From assembly GCF_002911015.1 (NCBI RefSeq), contig NZ_KZ626862.1:1-64000 (forward strand): a DNA stretch of 64,000 nucleotides, read 5' to 3'. The notes beneath the pieces were generated by a model. It saw only the letters and a list, made by a program, of their open reading frames with translations. It was not told where the DNA came from and did no database searches. Below, one piece after another: positions 17,272-25,532 of the stretch; position 1 is the first letter of the stretch; each line of letters opens with the position of its first letter. A program made the position numbers and the translations under genes. Source of the stretch: Streptomyces populi (GTDB lineage Bacteria > Actinomycetota > Actinomycetes > Streptomycetales > Streptomycetaceae).

Positions 17272-18588
17272 TCACTGAGCGGACAGTGCGTCCTGGACGG
17301 TCTGCATGAACTGCTGGGGGCTCATGCTTCCGCTGACCAGGCCCGCGGCGTTGGTCTGGCTGACCGTGGTGGCCTTGGTGCCGAACAGCGCCTCGAACCA
17401 CAGGACGTTCTGCTTGGAGGCGCTGATCGTGTCGCGCACCTGGGTCGTGACCTTGTTGGCGTCCGTGACCGGGGTGTTGACCTTGAAGCCGGAGATCGAG
17501 CCGTGGTCCTTGAGCGCCTTGCTGCCGTAGTTCTTGGCGATGCAGGAGACCCAGGCGCCGGTCTTCTCGTCGAAGGACTTGGCACCCAGGGTGATGCCGA
17601 GGCCGACGTTGGACGGGTACTGGTCGATGGAGCCCTTGCCGCCGGCGACAGCCGGGAAGGGCATGAAGCCGACGTTGGTCGCGCCGATCTTGTCCTGCTT
17701 GGCGTCCGAGATGTTCGCCAGTGCCCAGCTGCCCATGTAGAGCATGGCGGCCTTGCCGGTGAGGAACTGGTTCATGGCGGTGTCGTAGTCGATGGAGCCG
17801 ACGCCCTTGCCGAAGTAGCCCTTCTTGCCGAGGGCGGCGATCTCGGTGGCGGCCTTGACGTACTGCGGGTCGGTCAGCTTCGCCTTGCCGTCGGCGACGT
17901 CCTTGAGCGCGTCCGGGCCGAGGCTGCGGTAGAGGTAGCCGCTGATGAGACGGGTCAGCGGCCAGCCCTGCTGACCGGAGGCGGAGAACGGCTGGATGCC
18001 CTTGGCCTGCAGCTTGGCAGCCGAAGCGACCAGCTCGTCCCAGGTCCCGGGGACCTTCAGGCCGTTGGCCTCGAAGATCTTCTTGTTGTAGAAGACACCC
18101 TCGATGTTGTACTCGTACGGCAGGACCTCCAGCTTGCCGCCGTACAGCGCCTTGATCGTCGACACGGCGGCCGGCTCCAGCTGGTCGTCGACCCCCAGCT
18201 CCTTCAGCTTGGCTTCCAGGTCGGCGATCTTCCCCGACTTCGCGAGCTTCTGGGTGAGCGCGGGGGCATTGCCCGCGGCGAACTGCACGGGCAGGGCGCC
18301 CTGCCCGGCGAGCAGCTGCAGCTTCTGGTCGAGGCTCGCCTGGGGAACGGTTTCGACCTTCAGCGGCAGCGCGTCGTTCGCGGACTTGCACGAGCCCTCG
18401 GACAGGCTGGTCAGTGCGGTCTTGACGGTGGTGTTCTCGGTGACGCTGAGGTAGCTGAAGTTCTTCGGCGCAGCCGCGGTACCACTCCCGCTGCCGCCGC
18501 ATGCGGTGGCGAGCAGGGCCATGGAGGCCGCGCCGGCCGTGAACAGGCTCAGACGTGCGCGCCGAGCGCGGGACGTGCGAAGGGACAC
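17272..18588 (-). CDS. sugar/glycoside ABC transporter substrate-binding lipoprotein
   Basis: About 438 residues from a GTG at 18588 with GGGAG upstream. The signal peptide (RRARLSLFTAGAASMALL) ends in the lipobox LLATAC, giving a membrane-anchored extracellular binding protein. The mature part shows family 1 features (LEVLPYEYNIEGVFYNKKIF, KAAMLYMGSWALANIS). It is the first gene of the importer-rhamnosidase operon and diverges from a LacI gene. The shared intergenic region carries operator-like sites. The ligand is probably a rhamnose-containing glycoside, by context only. Confidence 0.9.
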   Translation of the reverse strand: MSLRTSRARRARLSLFTAGAASMALLATACGGSGSGTAAAPKNFSYLSVTENTTVKTALTSLSEGSCKSANDALPLKVETVPQASLDQKLQLLAGQGALPVQFAAGNAPALTQKLAKSGKIADLEAKLKELGVDDQLEPAAVSTIKALYGGKLEVLPYEYNIEGVFYNKKIFEANGLKVPGTWDELVASAAKLQAKGIQPFSASGQQGWPLTRLISGYLYRSLGPDALKDVADGKAKLTDPQYVKAATEIAALGKKGYFGKGVGSIDYDTAMNQFLTGKAAMLYMGSWALANISDAKQDKIGATNVGFMPFPAVAGGKGSIDQYPSNVGLGITLGAKSFDEKTGAWVSCIAKNYGSKALKDHGSISGFKVNTPVTDANKVTTQVRDTISASKQNVLWFEALFGTKATTVSQTNAAGLVSGSMSPQQFMQTVQDALSAQ

Positions 18589-18681
18589 GGGTGACTCCCA
18601 GAGGTCGGAGAAGAAGCGAGATGTGAGGCGAAGGCGCAAGGACGGCGCCGAGAGCGACAGGCGGCCGCGCCGCAGGAGTTC

Positions 18682-18740
18682 GTAAAACGTTCTCCATGTC
18701 GAGTGGGCAACACCCTGCACCTGTCACTCGACTCCGTCAA
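18682..18740 (-). promoter_or_regulatory. candidate promoter and LacI-type site of the importer operon
   Basis: On the minus strand TTGACG (18740-18735) is followed 17 nt later by CAGGGT as a weak -10. A site with central CG, GTAAAACGTTCTC (18682-18694), lies downstream of it and upstream of the gene start. It shares the GTAAA-N-CGTT core with the site in front of the divergent LacI gene, which supports control by that repressor. Confidence 0.45.
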
Positions 18741-18778
18741 GACACGGAGCTGTAACACCGGGGATTTCCACAAGAGAC

Positions 18779-18815
18779 TTGACGCCCGGCGTGTGACATC
18801 CTGTAAACCGTTACA
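18779..18815 (+). promoter_or_regulatory. LacI gene promoter with autoregulatory operator
   Basis: TTGACG (18779-18784), a 17-nt spacer and TGTAAA (18802-18807) form a plausible promoter. The -10 box is part of an inverted repeat TGTAA-N4-TTACA (18802-18815), which is where a repressor would block its own transcription. Confidence 0.5.
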
Positions 18816-18845
18816 CCAATGACTACGAGAACCGGAGTGCGGGCG

Positions 18846-19895
18846 ATGGACGGGGCTGCGGAACCCAGGCAGAACAAGCGCGTGACGATCACCGACGTCG
18901 CCCGGCACGCAGGCGTGTCCACCGCGGCCGTGTCCAAGGTGCTCAACAACGCCTACGGAGTGAGCCCGGCCATGCACGAGAAGGTGCAGGCCGCGATCAC
19001 CGCCCTCAACTACCGCCCCCACGCCGCCGCACGTGGCATGCGCGGGCGGACCTACACGATCGGTGTCCTGCTGGACAACGTCCGCAACGCCTTCTTCGCC
19101 GACATCCTGGACGGCATCCGGGACGAGCTGCGCAGCTCCGACTACACCGTGCTGATCGGAGCGGCCGGATTCGACGCGCAGGACCAGGCGCGCACCATTC
19201 GTTCCATGGTGGACCGCCAGATGGACGGCCTGATCCTCATCGCACCGAGCACTCCGCGCCCGGAGGTCCTCACCACCGCCGCAGCGACACCCACGGTGGT
19301 GATCGGCCATGACGACGCTGCGGACAGCCACGATTCCGTCGTCGACGCCGACGACATCGGCGCCGGTCTGGTGGTGGACCACCTGGTCTCCCTCGGCCAC
19401 CGCGACATCGCCCTCGTCTCGGCACCGGGCGGCAAGACGGGCCAGTGGAAGAGGACACCCGAGATCGTGCTCGCCTCCGGCTACATGGAGGCCATGCAAC
19501 GGCACGGTCTCGCCGGCCACACCCAGGTGCACCATGCCGCGTACTCCGACGACGGCGGTTTCAAAGCAGGCATGACGTTGTTGACCGCGGAACGCCCCCC
19601 TACCGCCATCATGACCGGCGCCGACGTCGCGGCCCTGGGCATCTATCGCGCCGCCCACGAGCTCGGCCTGCGCATCCCCGACGATCTCTCCCTCGTCGGC
19701 TACAACAACACGGCCCTCGCCGCTCTGGCCCCTGTCCAGCTGACCAGCGTCGACCAGGCCGGACACACCATGGGCTCGACGGCCGCACGCCTGCTCATCG
19801 AGAGGGTCGAAGGCCGCCGGGACCGGGCGATCCGCACCACCATGACGCCGCGCCTGGTCGTGCGGAAGAGCACGGCAGCGCCAGGAGGCCGGTAG
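18846..19895 (+). CDS. LacI-family transcriptional regulator
   Basis: About 349 residues from ATG 18846, which has GGAG 7 nt upstream; an in-frame ATG at 18819 has no ribosome site. The N-terminal LacI helix-turn-helix and hinge is VTITDVARHAGVSTAAVSKV, then LNNAYGVSP and ALNYRPHAAARGMR. A periplasmic-binding-protein-like effector domain follows (TIGVLLDNVRNAFFADILDG, ALGIYRAAHELGLRIPDDLS). It diverges from the ABC importer operon and probably represses it in the absence of the sugar ligand. A second LacI gene follows after 3 nt, so the two are co-transcribed. Confidence 0.92.
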   Translation: MDGAAEPRQNKRVTITDVARHAGVSTAAVSKVLNNAYGVSPAMHEKVQAAITALNYRPHAAARGMRGRTYTIGVLLDNVRNAFFADILDGIRDELRSSDYTVLIGAAGFDAQDQARTIRSMVDRQMDGLILIAPSTPRPEVLTTAAATPTVVIGHDDAADSHDSVVDADDIGAGLVVDHLVSLGHRDIALVSAPGGKTGQWKRTPEIVLASGYMEAMQRHGLAGHTQVHHAAYSDDGGFKAGMTLLTAERPPTAIMTGADVAALGIYRAAHELGLRIPDDLSLVGYNNTALAALAPVQLTSVDQAGHTMGSTAARLLIERVEGRRDRAIRTTMTPRLVVRKSTAAPGGR

Positions 19896-19898
19896 ACC

Positions 19899-21002
19899 GT
19901 GGAACGAACGATGCCCACCATGCCCGCAGCCCAGCGCGAACCACCGCGCCACCGCCCAGCAGCAACCCGGGAAGCCAGAGCCCGGCGCCGAGTGGGCATC
20001 AAGGACGTGGCACGGGAGGCCGGCGTCTCGCTCGGCACGGTCTCCAACGTCCTCAACCGCCCCGACATCGTGGCCGCGCCGACCCGGCAGCGGGTCCTGG
20101 ACGTCATCGACACCCTCGGGTACGTACGCTCGGACGGCGCGCGCCAGTTGCACGGCTTCACTTCCCGACTCGTGGCCGTCCTGGTCCTCGACCTGGCCAA
20201 CCCCTTCTTCACCGCGCTGGCCGCCGGTGTGGAACAGGCCGCGCTCGAAGCCGACCTCGGTGTCATGGTGTGCACGGCCGGCCGAGGACCGGCCGACGAG
20301 GCCCGTCACCTTTCGCTGATCACCTCGCACCAGGTCCGCGGCGCCGTCCTGGCCTCCGGAGACGACACAGGGCGCAGGGTGGCAGGCTTCCGTCGTAACG
20401 GGGTGCCGTACGTCATCGCGGACCAGAACGCCCCTCAACAGGGGGCCTGTTCGGTCGGCATCGACGACGTCGCCGGAGGACAGGCCGCCGTGCGCCACCT
20501 GATCCAGCAGGGGCACCGGTCGATCGGCTACGTCAGCGGACCGGACAGTCTCCAGCAGGTCCGAGACCGGCGCCGGGGGGCCGCCATCGCGGTCAGCATG
20601 GCCGGCCTTCCGGCGGAGTCTCTTCGGGACCTGCCGTGCCCGGCGCTCACAGTGAGCGCCGGCAAAGACGCCGGATACAGGATCCTCGGCCTCAGGAAAC
20701 GCCCCACTGCCGTCTTCTGTGCCAATGACCTGCTTGCTCTCGGGGTGATGCAGGCACTGTACGAGGCTGGTCTGCGGGTTCCGGAAGACATCGGAGTGGT
20801 GGGATACGACGACATCGAGTTCGCCGCGTCCGCCGTCGTTCCGCTCACTTCGGTGCGACGGCCGGCTCTCACGTTGGGCCGGGAAGCAGGCAGGCTGCTC
20901 CTCGAGGACACGGCGGAACCCGCCACGCACGAACACACCCACGTCGTGCTGCAGCCGGAACTGGTCGTGCGCCGGTCGACCATGAGGACGTCGGTGCGGT
21001 GA
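19899..21002 (+). CDS. second LacI-family transcriptional regulator
   Basis: A 367-residue protein with GTG start and AGGAGG at 19883-19888. The DNA-binding part is GIKDVAREAGVSLGTVSNVL followed by NRPDIVAAPTRQRVLDVI. The effector domain includes VAVLVLDLANPFFTALAAGV and EDIGVVGYDDIEFAASAVVP. It is clearly a distinct paralogue of the gene before it, not a recent copy. Two LacI repressors in one transcript suggest two ligands or two operator sets, for example the importer operon here and the rhamnose operon at 40.7 kb. Confidence 0.92.
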   Translation: MERTMPTMPAAQREPPRHRPAATREARARRRVGIKDVAREAGVSLGTVSNVLNRPDIVAAPTRQRVLDVIDTLGYVRSDGARQLHGFTSRLVAVLVLDLANPFFTALAAGVEQAALEADLGVMVCTAGRGPADEARHLSLITSHQVRGAVLASGDDTGRRVAGFRRNGVPYVIADQNAPQQGACSVGIDDVAGGQAAVRHLIQQGHRSIGYVSGPDSLQQVRDRRRGAAIAVSMAGLPAESLRDLPCPALTVSAGKDAGYRILGLRKRPTAVFCANDLLALGVMQALYEAGLRVPEDIGVVGYDDIEFAASAVVPLTSVRRPALTLGREAGRLLLEDTAEPATHEHTHVVLQPELVVRRSTMRTSVR

Positions 21003-21012
21003 CCCGTCAGAG

Positions 21013-22242
21013 TCAGATGCTTTCGGGAACATGCTGGGGCAGCGTCTTCGGCGATCGGCGGGTCAGGGGAAGCAGCGCGGCCGAGACCAGCATCGTGAGC
21101 AGGCCGAGGAGGACGACGGCCGAGGCCAGCGTGCCCAGCATGCCCTTGGCGGCCAGCAGCGCGAGCGGACACGCGAATTCACCGAGGAAGAAGGCCGCCG
21201 TCCACAGGCCGGTGCCGCGTCCGCGGTCGGCGAAATCGAGCCGGGACAGCGCCAGCGTCAGCAGAGAGGGCAGAAGCAGCCCGGTACCGACGCAGTTGAC
21301 GACGGCGCCGACGACGAGGAGGGCGACATGGTCCGTCGCCCCCATCAGCAGAAAGCCCACGGCACACAGGAGAAAGAGGACCGGCATACGGCGGCGGGGC
21401 CGATCGGTGAGCCGGGTGAAGAGCACCGAGCCCACGACCGTGGCCGCGCTGGCCAGCGCCGTGACCGCGCCCACCACTCCGGTGGAGTGCACGCCCAGGT
21501 CGTCCATCAGGTACGACATCTCCACGGGCACGGTGTAGAAGACCGCCGCGCCGAAGACGGTCAGCAGGCAGATCCCCGCCATGCGCCGCAGGGGGAAGGG
21601 GTGCTGGCCGACCGATGTCGGCTCAGTGACGGTCGGATGTGGAGCCGGGAGGACCCGGGCCATCACCGGAGCGAGCAGCAGGCCGACGGCGTACAGCCAA
21701 AAGGGCGCTCTCCAGCCGATCGAGCCGAGAGCCCCGCCCAGGACGAAGAAGAGTGTGGCGGACGCCGATGCGCACATGGTCTGCAGCGCGAGGTACCGGT
21801 CACGGGTCCGTCCGCTGTAGTAGTCGCCGATCATGGTGGTGCAGCACGTCATGATGGCCGCTTCGGCGACGCCCACCAGGACGCGGCTGAGCACGATGCC
21901 GTAGAGGGAGCCCAGCCACAGTGGGGCGGTGCCGAACAGGGCGTACAGCACGGTGGCTGCGACCAGCAGGCGCTTGCGGCCGAGCCGGTCGACGAGGACG
22001 CCGGCGAACGGGGCGAGCGCGGCCAGGGAGAGGGCGGGGACGGTGAGCACGAGCGGGACGAGAGCCTCGCTGCCGGCGATGTGGGAGAAGTGGTCCTGCA
22101 TGCGTGGCAGGACGGGTGCGATGAGGACGGCTCCCAGGATCGGCAGGCAGCTTCCGGCCATCAGCAGCACGGCGGGCAGCCTGCCCCTGACGGCCGGGTC
22201 CCCCGTGTGTTCGTGAGATGGCAGGGCGGCGGAAGTGGGCAT
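21013..22242 (-). CDS. MFS transporter
   Basis: About 409 residues with twelve predicted membrane helices and a short hydrophilic N-terminus. The loop 2-3 motif is GVLVDRLGRKRLLVA, and VLVGVAEAAIMTCCTTMIGD lies in the fourth helix region. The start is ATG 22242. It is convergent with the LacI pair and lies downstream of a LysR gene on the same strand. By position it may import an aromatic acid for the catabolic cluster or export an intermediate; substrate cannot be read from sequence. Confidence 0.85.
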   Translation of the reverse strand: MPTSAALPSHEHTGDPAVRGRLPAVLLMAGSCLPILGAVLIAPVLPRMQDHFSHIAGSEALVPLVLTVPALSLAALAPFAGVLVDRLGRKRLLVAATVLYALFGTAPLWLGSLYGIVLSRVLVGVAEAAIMTCCTTMIGDYYSGRTRDRYLALQTMCASASATLFFVLGGALGSIGWRAPFWLYAVGLLLAPVMARVLPAPHPTVTEPTSVGQHPFPLRRMAGICLLTVFGAAVFYTVPVEMSYLMDDLGVHSTGVVGAVTALASAATVVGSVLFTRLTDRPRRRMPVLFLLCAVGFLLMGATDHVALLVVGAVVNCVGTGLLLPSLLTLALSRLDFADRGRGTGLWTAAFFLGEFACPLALLAAKGMLGTLASAVVLLGLLTMLVSAALLPLTRRSPKTLPQHVPESI

Positions 22243-22506
22243 GGCGACACTCCGTGGGACGTGAGGGAGAAGCGCCGTGCAGCGGACCGGGCCGGATCTG
22301 CTGTGCAGGCGGCTCCGCAGTCGGCCGACCGGCGCGGGCGGTGTCCCCCGACTATGCGTTCCGGTTCTCGGCCTGCCCACCCCTCACGTCATTCGAGTTG
22401 CCGATGCCCTCGATCCAGCGCGCGGATAGTGATGTCGTCTGCTGCCCCGGGCCTCAGCGGCTTCCCGTCCGGCAGGCATCTCTGGCTGGAATGTCGAAAA
22501 CGCCGC

Positions 22507-23418
22507 TCAGTCCTGGTGGCCCAGACGGGCCCCGACGCGGGCGGCGGTCTCGCGCAGCCAGATGTGTGCCGCGTCGTGCGTGTGCACCGGGTGCCACCAC
22601 AGCGCTTCCCTCAGCGGCACGGCTTCGTAGGGCGGCTCTACCACCCGCACGGCTGCGATGGGTTCCATCATCCGGGCCATGCGCTCCTGGATCAGCGCGA
22701 TGCGTCGGGTCCCCGCGACCAGCAGGGGCAGCGACTGGAAGCTGTCGACGGAGACCTCGACCCGCGGTTCGACGCCGAGCATGCCGAGCTGGCGCACCGC
22801 CGGGGCGTCGTACGTCCGCTGGTACGTCACCCAGGGAAGGCGGGCGAGGTCCTTGCGGGTGAGCCGGTCGTCGACGCTCGGGTGGTCCCGCGCGACGAGG
22901 AAGACCCAGCGGTCGTCGTAGAGGTCGGTGGCGGGGAAGTCGCTGATGACCCCGTGCGGCATGAACAGACCGTCGCTGGCGCTCAGCAGCGTGGCGGTGT
23001 CGTCCACCACGGTGGTCGGGGTCTGGGAGAAGCGCAGCCGGATCCCGGGCGCCTCCTCGTGGATCACCCGGGCCAGCTCGGTGCCGAAGATCGCCACGGC
23101 GTAGTCGGACGCCACCAGCTTGAATTCCCGGTTCTCCTTGGCCGGGTCGAAGTCCGCCTGGCTGGCGAAGAGGCGTTCCAGCACGTCATAGGCGGTCGAA
23201 GTGCGGTCCAGAAGCACCTGTCCCAGCGCGGTCAGCTCGTAGTGGCCGCCGACGCGGGCGAGCAGGTCGTCGTCGAAGTGCCGGCGCAGCCGGGAGAGAG
23301 CGGCGCTCATCGCGGGCTGGCTGAGCCCGACGCGCTGTCCGGCACGAGTGACGTTGCGCTCCTCCAGTAGGGCGCGCAAAGCGACGACGAGGTTGAGATC
23401 CAAGCGGGCCAGGTTCAT
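22507..23418 (-). CDS. LysR-family transcriptional regulator
   Basis: About 303 residues. The N-terminal winged helix starts NLARLDLNLVVALRALLEER and contains GQRVGLSQPAMSAALSRLRR. The C-terminal effector-binding domain follows, resembling the NodD/NahR/LinR branch (PHGVISDFPATDLYDDRWVF). Start ATG 23418 has AGGGA 6 nt upstream. It is divergent from the ten-gene aromatic catabolic cluster and is its likely activator, with a pathway compound as co-inducer. Confidence 0.92.
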   Translation of the reverse strand: MNLARLDLNLVVALRALLEERNVTRAGQRVGLSQPAMSAALSRLRRHFDDDLLARVGGHYELTALGQVLLDRTSTAYDVLERLFASQADFDPAKENREFKLVASDYAVAIFGTELARVIHEEAPGIRLRFSQTPTTVVDDTATLLSASDGLFMPHGVISDFPATDLYDDRWVFLVARDHPSVDDRLTRKDLARLPWVTYQRTYDAPAVRQLGMLGVEPRVEVSVDSFQSLPLLVAGTRRIALIQERMARMMEPIAAVRVVEPPYEAVPLREALWWHPVHTHDAAHIWLRETAARVGARLGHQD

Positions 23419-23453
23419 CAAAAGTCCCTCTACAGAGCGATATCAACCACAGG

Positions 23454-23472
23454 CCATCCATGAAGTGGATGG
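23454..23472. promoter_or_regulatory. inverted repeat between the LysR gene and the catabolic cluster
   Basis: CCATCCA-N5-TGGATGG is a perfect 7-bp inverted repeat placed centrally in the 127-nt divergent intergenic region. Another CATCCAT-like half lies about 5 nt further on. This is the expected position for a LysR recognition site serving both directions. Confidence 0.55.
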
Positions 23473-23545
23473 CAATCATCCATACAATCAATTTCCCTGA
23501 TCAGTGGTGCGGGGTCCAGATTAGTCGCACTGCAATCAGGAGGAC

Positions 23546-24547
23546 ATGTCCGTGAAACCTGGATCCGCGTCCGCACTCTTCGCCGGACCTTTCGCCCTCG
23601 CGACTCTCTCGGCCCCCGACGGGCCCCGCTTTCCTGCTCTCATTACGCCTGATGGCAACGCTCTCGACCTTCGGACCGCACTGGGCGACGACCAGCTGAC
23701 CGTGCTGAGCCTGCTGGATCGCTGGGACACGTCCCTGCCGCACCTGCGCGCCCTGGCTGCCGACACCGGTGTCAGCCGTACGCCGATTGCGGACCTTCAG
23801 GTGCACGCCCCGGTCGAGCCGCGTCAGATCTTCCAGTCGGGTGCGAATTACCGGCAGCACGTGATCGACCTGCATGTCGCCCACCGTGCCCCCGGCGACG
23901 ACCGGCCGGAGGCGGAACGGCGGGCGGAGGCGGCCGAGATCATGGACCGGCGGGCGGCCGAGGACCTGCCGTACGTGTTCATCGGTCTGCCCAGCGCGAT
24001 CACGGGCCCCTACGACGACGTCGTGCTGCCCGCCTGGGCTGAGAAGCCGGACTGGGAGCTGGAGCTGGCGGTCGTGATCGGCCGGCCCGCGTACCGGGTG
24101 TCCGTCGACGAGGCGGCCGCGCACATCGCGGGTTACACGATCGCCAACGATCTGACCGATCGGTCGACCGTCTTCCGCAGGGACATGCCGCAGATCGGCA
24201 CCGACTGGCTGCGCAGCAAGAACGCGCCCGGTTTCACGCCGCTCGGCCCATGGATCGTGCCCGCGCAGTCCATCGCCAACCCCGACGACCTGCGCGTGGT
24301 GCTGAAGCTCAACGGCGAGACCATGCAGGACGAGTCGACCAAGGACATGATCTTCAAGGTCGCGCGGATGGTGTCGTACGCCTCGCAGACGGCGCACCTC
24401 CTCCCGGGTGATCTCGTGCTCACGGGCAGCCCGGCCGGCAACGGCATGCACTGGGGGCGTCTGCTGCGCGACGGCGACGTGATGGAGGGCTCGGTCACCG
24501 GGCTCGGCGTCCAGCGCACCCGATGCGTGGCGGAGGCGACGGCATGA
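23546..24547 (+). CDS. fumarylacetoacetate hydrolase family protein (first copy)
   Basis: 333 residues, start ATG 23546 with CAGGAGG. The C-terminal FAH fold is seen as FQSGANYRQHVIDL (about 95-108), the metal-binding acidic residues in PDWELELAVVIGRPAYRVS and ANDLTDRSTV, and LLPGDLVLTGSPAGNGMHW near the end. FAH-superfamily enzymes hydrolyse C-C bonds in acylpyruvates or hydrate 2-oxo-alkenoates after ring cleavage. It is the first gene of the cluster. Its stop overlaps the next start as ATGA. Confidence 0.88.
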   Translation: MSVKPGSASALFAGPFALATLSAPDGPRFPALITPDGNALDLRTALGDDQLTVLSLLDRWDTSLPHLRALAADTGVSRTPIADLQVHAPVEPRQIFQSGANYRQHVIDLHVAHRAPGDDRPEAERRAEAAEIMDRRAAEDLPYVFIGLPSAITGPYDDVVLPAWAEKPDWELELAVVIGRPAYRVSVDEAAAHIAGYTIANDLTDRSTVFRRDMPQIGTDWLRSKNAPGFTPLGPWIVPAQSIANPDDLRVVLKLNGETMQDESTKDMIFKVARMVSYASQTAHLLPGDLVLTGSPAGNGMHWGRLLRDGDVMEGSVTGLGVQRTRCVAEATA

Positions 24548-25509
24548 CGGCCATGGATCCCCGTGACCCGGAAGCCGCGATTGCGCGGGCGGCCAAGGCG
24601 TACTCCAACTGGGGGCGCTGGGGTGAAGACGACCGGCTCGGCACCCTGAACTTCCTGGACGAGGCGAAGCGCCGCGAGGCCGCTGGTCTCGTCCGGCGCG
24701 GGGTCAGCTTCTCGCTGTCGCAGTCCTTCGACATGAACGGCCCGCAGAAGGGCTGGCGGCGGCGCACCAACCCGGTGCACACCATGCTGGACACCGGCAC
24801 CGATGCCGCACTTGGCCACCAGGGCTTCCCGCACGGCATCGGCGGCGCCGACGACGTGATCGCGATGCCGCTCCAGTGCTCCACGCAGTGGGACGGGCTG
24901 GGGCACATCTTCGACCACGGCAAGGCGTGGAACGGCCGTGCGGCCGAGAAGGTCGTCACCTCGGACGGCGACCTGATCACCGGCATCGAGCACATGGCCC
25001 CCCACGTCGCAGGACGCGGTGTGCTCCTGGACGTGGGGCAGGTCGTGGGCGCAGCGGGCGAGCTGCCCGACGGGTTCGCCGTCACAGAGGAGCACCTGGC
25101 CGCCACCGCCACGGCCCATGGGGTGAGCGTGGGCCGCGGCGACATTGTGCTGGTGCGCACCGGCCAGCTCGCGCGCGTCCGCCGGGACGGATGGGGTGAC
25201 TACGCCGGAGGCCCCGCACCGGGGCTTTCCTTCACCACGGCCGGCTGGCTCCACGGCACCGAGATCGCAGCGATCGCCACCGACACCTGGGGCTTCGAGG
25301 TCCGCCCCAACGAGTTCGAGAACGCCTTCCAGCCCCTGCACCAGGTCGCGATACCCAACATCGGACTCCTCATCGGCGAGATGTGGGACCTGGAAGCCCT
25401 GGCCGAGGACTGCGCGGAAGACGGCGTGTACGAGTTCTGGCTCACCGCCGCCCCTTTGCGCATCACCGGCGCCGTCGGTTCCCCCGTCAACCCGGTCGCG
25501 GTCAAGTGA
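24544..25509 (+). CDS. cyclase/kynurenine-formamidase-like hydrolase
   Basis: About 321 residues of the putative cyclase family (Pfam Cyclase). Visible features are WGEDDRLGTLNFLDEAKRRE, the metal-site region PLQCSTQWDGLGHIFDHGKA (related to the H-x-G-T-H-x-D motif), VLLDVGQVVG and GDIVLVRTG. Members are metal-dependent hydrolases acting on amides, lactones or cyclic intermediates. The ATG 24544 overlaps the preceding stop. In this cluster a lactone or ring-opening step is plausible. Confidence 0.85.
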   Translation: MTAMDPRDPEAAIARAAKAYSNWGRWGEDDRLGTLNFLDEAKRREAAGLVRRGVSFSLSQSFDMNGPQKGWRRRTNPVHTMLDTGTDAALGHQGFPHGIGGADDVIAMPLQCSTQWDGLGHIFDHGKAWNGRAAEKVVTSDGDLITGIEHMAPHVAGRGVLLDVGQVVGAAGELPDGFAVTEEHLAATATAHGVSVGRGDIVLVRTGQLARVRRDGWGDYAGGPAPGLSFTTAGWLHGTEIAAIATDTWGFEVRPNEFENAFQPLHQVAIPNIGLLIGEMWDLEALAEDCAEDGVYEFWLTAAPLRITGAVGSPVNPVAVK

Positions 25510-25532
25510 CGCGCCCAGCAACGGAGTTCTCC

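Noticed and set aside
18549-21032. Very long open frame on the minus strand opposite the two LacI genes
   Set aside because: It is the antisense shadow of two clear LacI genes in GC-rich DNA; its translation shows biased, low-information composition and no domain.
22243-22506. Possible gene in the 264-nt gap between the LysR and MFS genes
   Set aside because: No frame with a start, ribosome site and coding pattern; more likely the leader of the MFS gene.
21031-23370. Long plus-strand open frame across the MFS and LysR genes
   Set aside because: It runs antisense to two well-supported genes, and its product is rich in Arg, Gly, Glu and Gln repeats typical of shadows.
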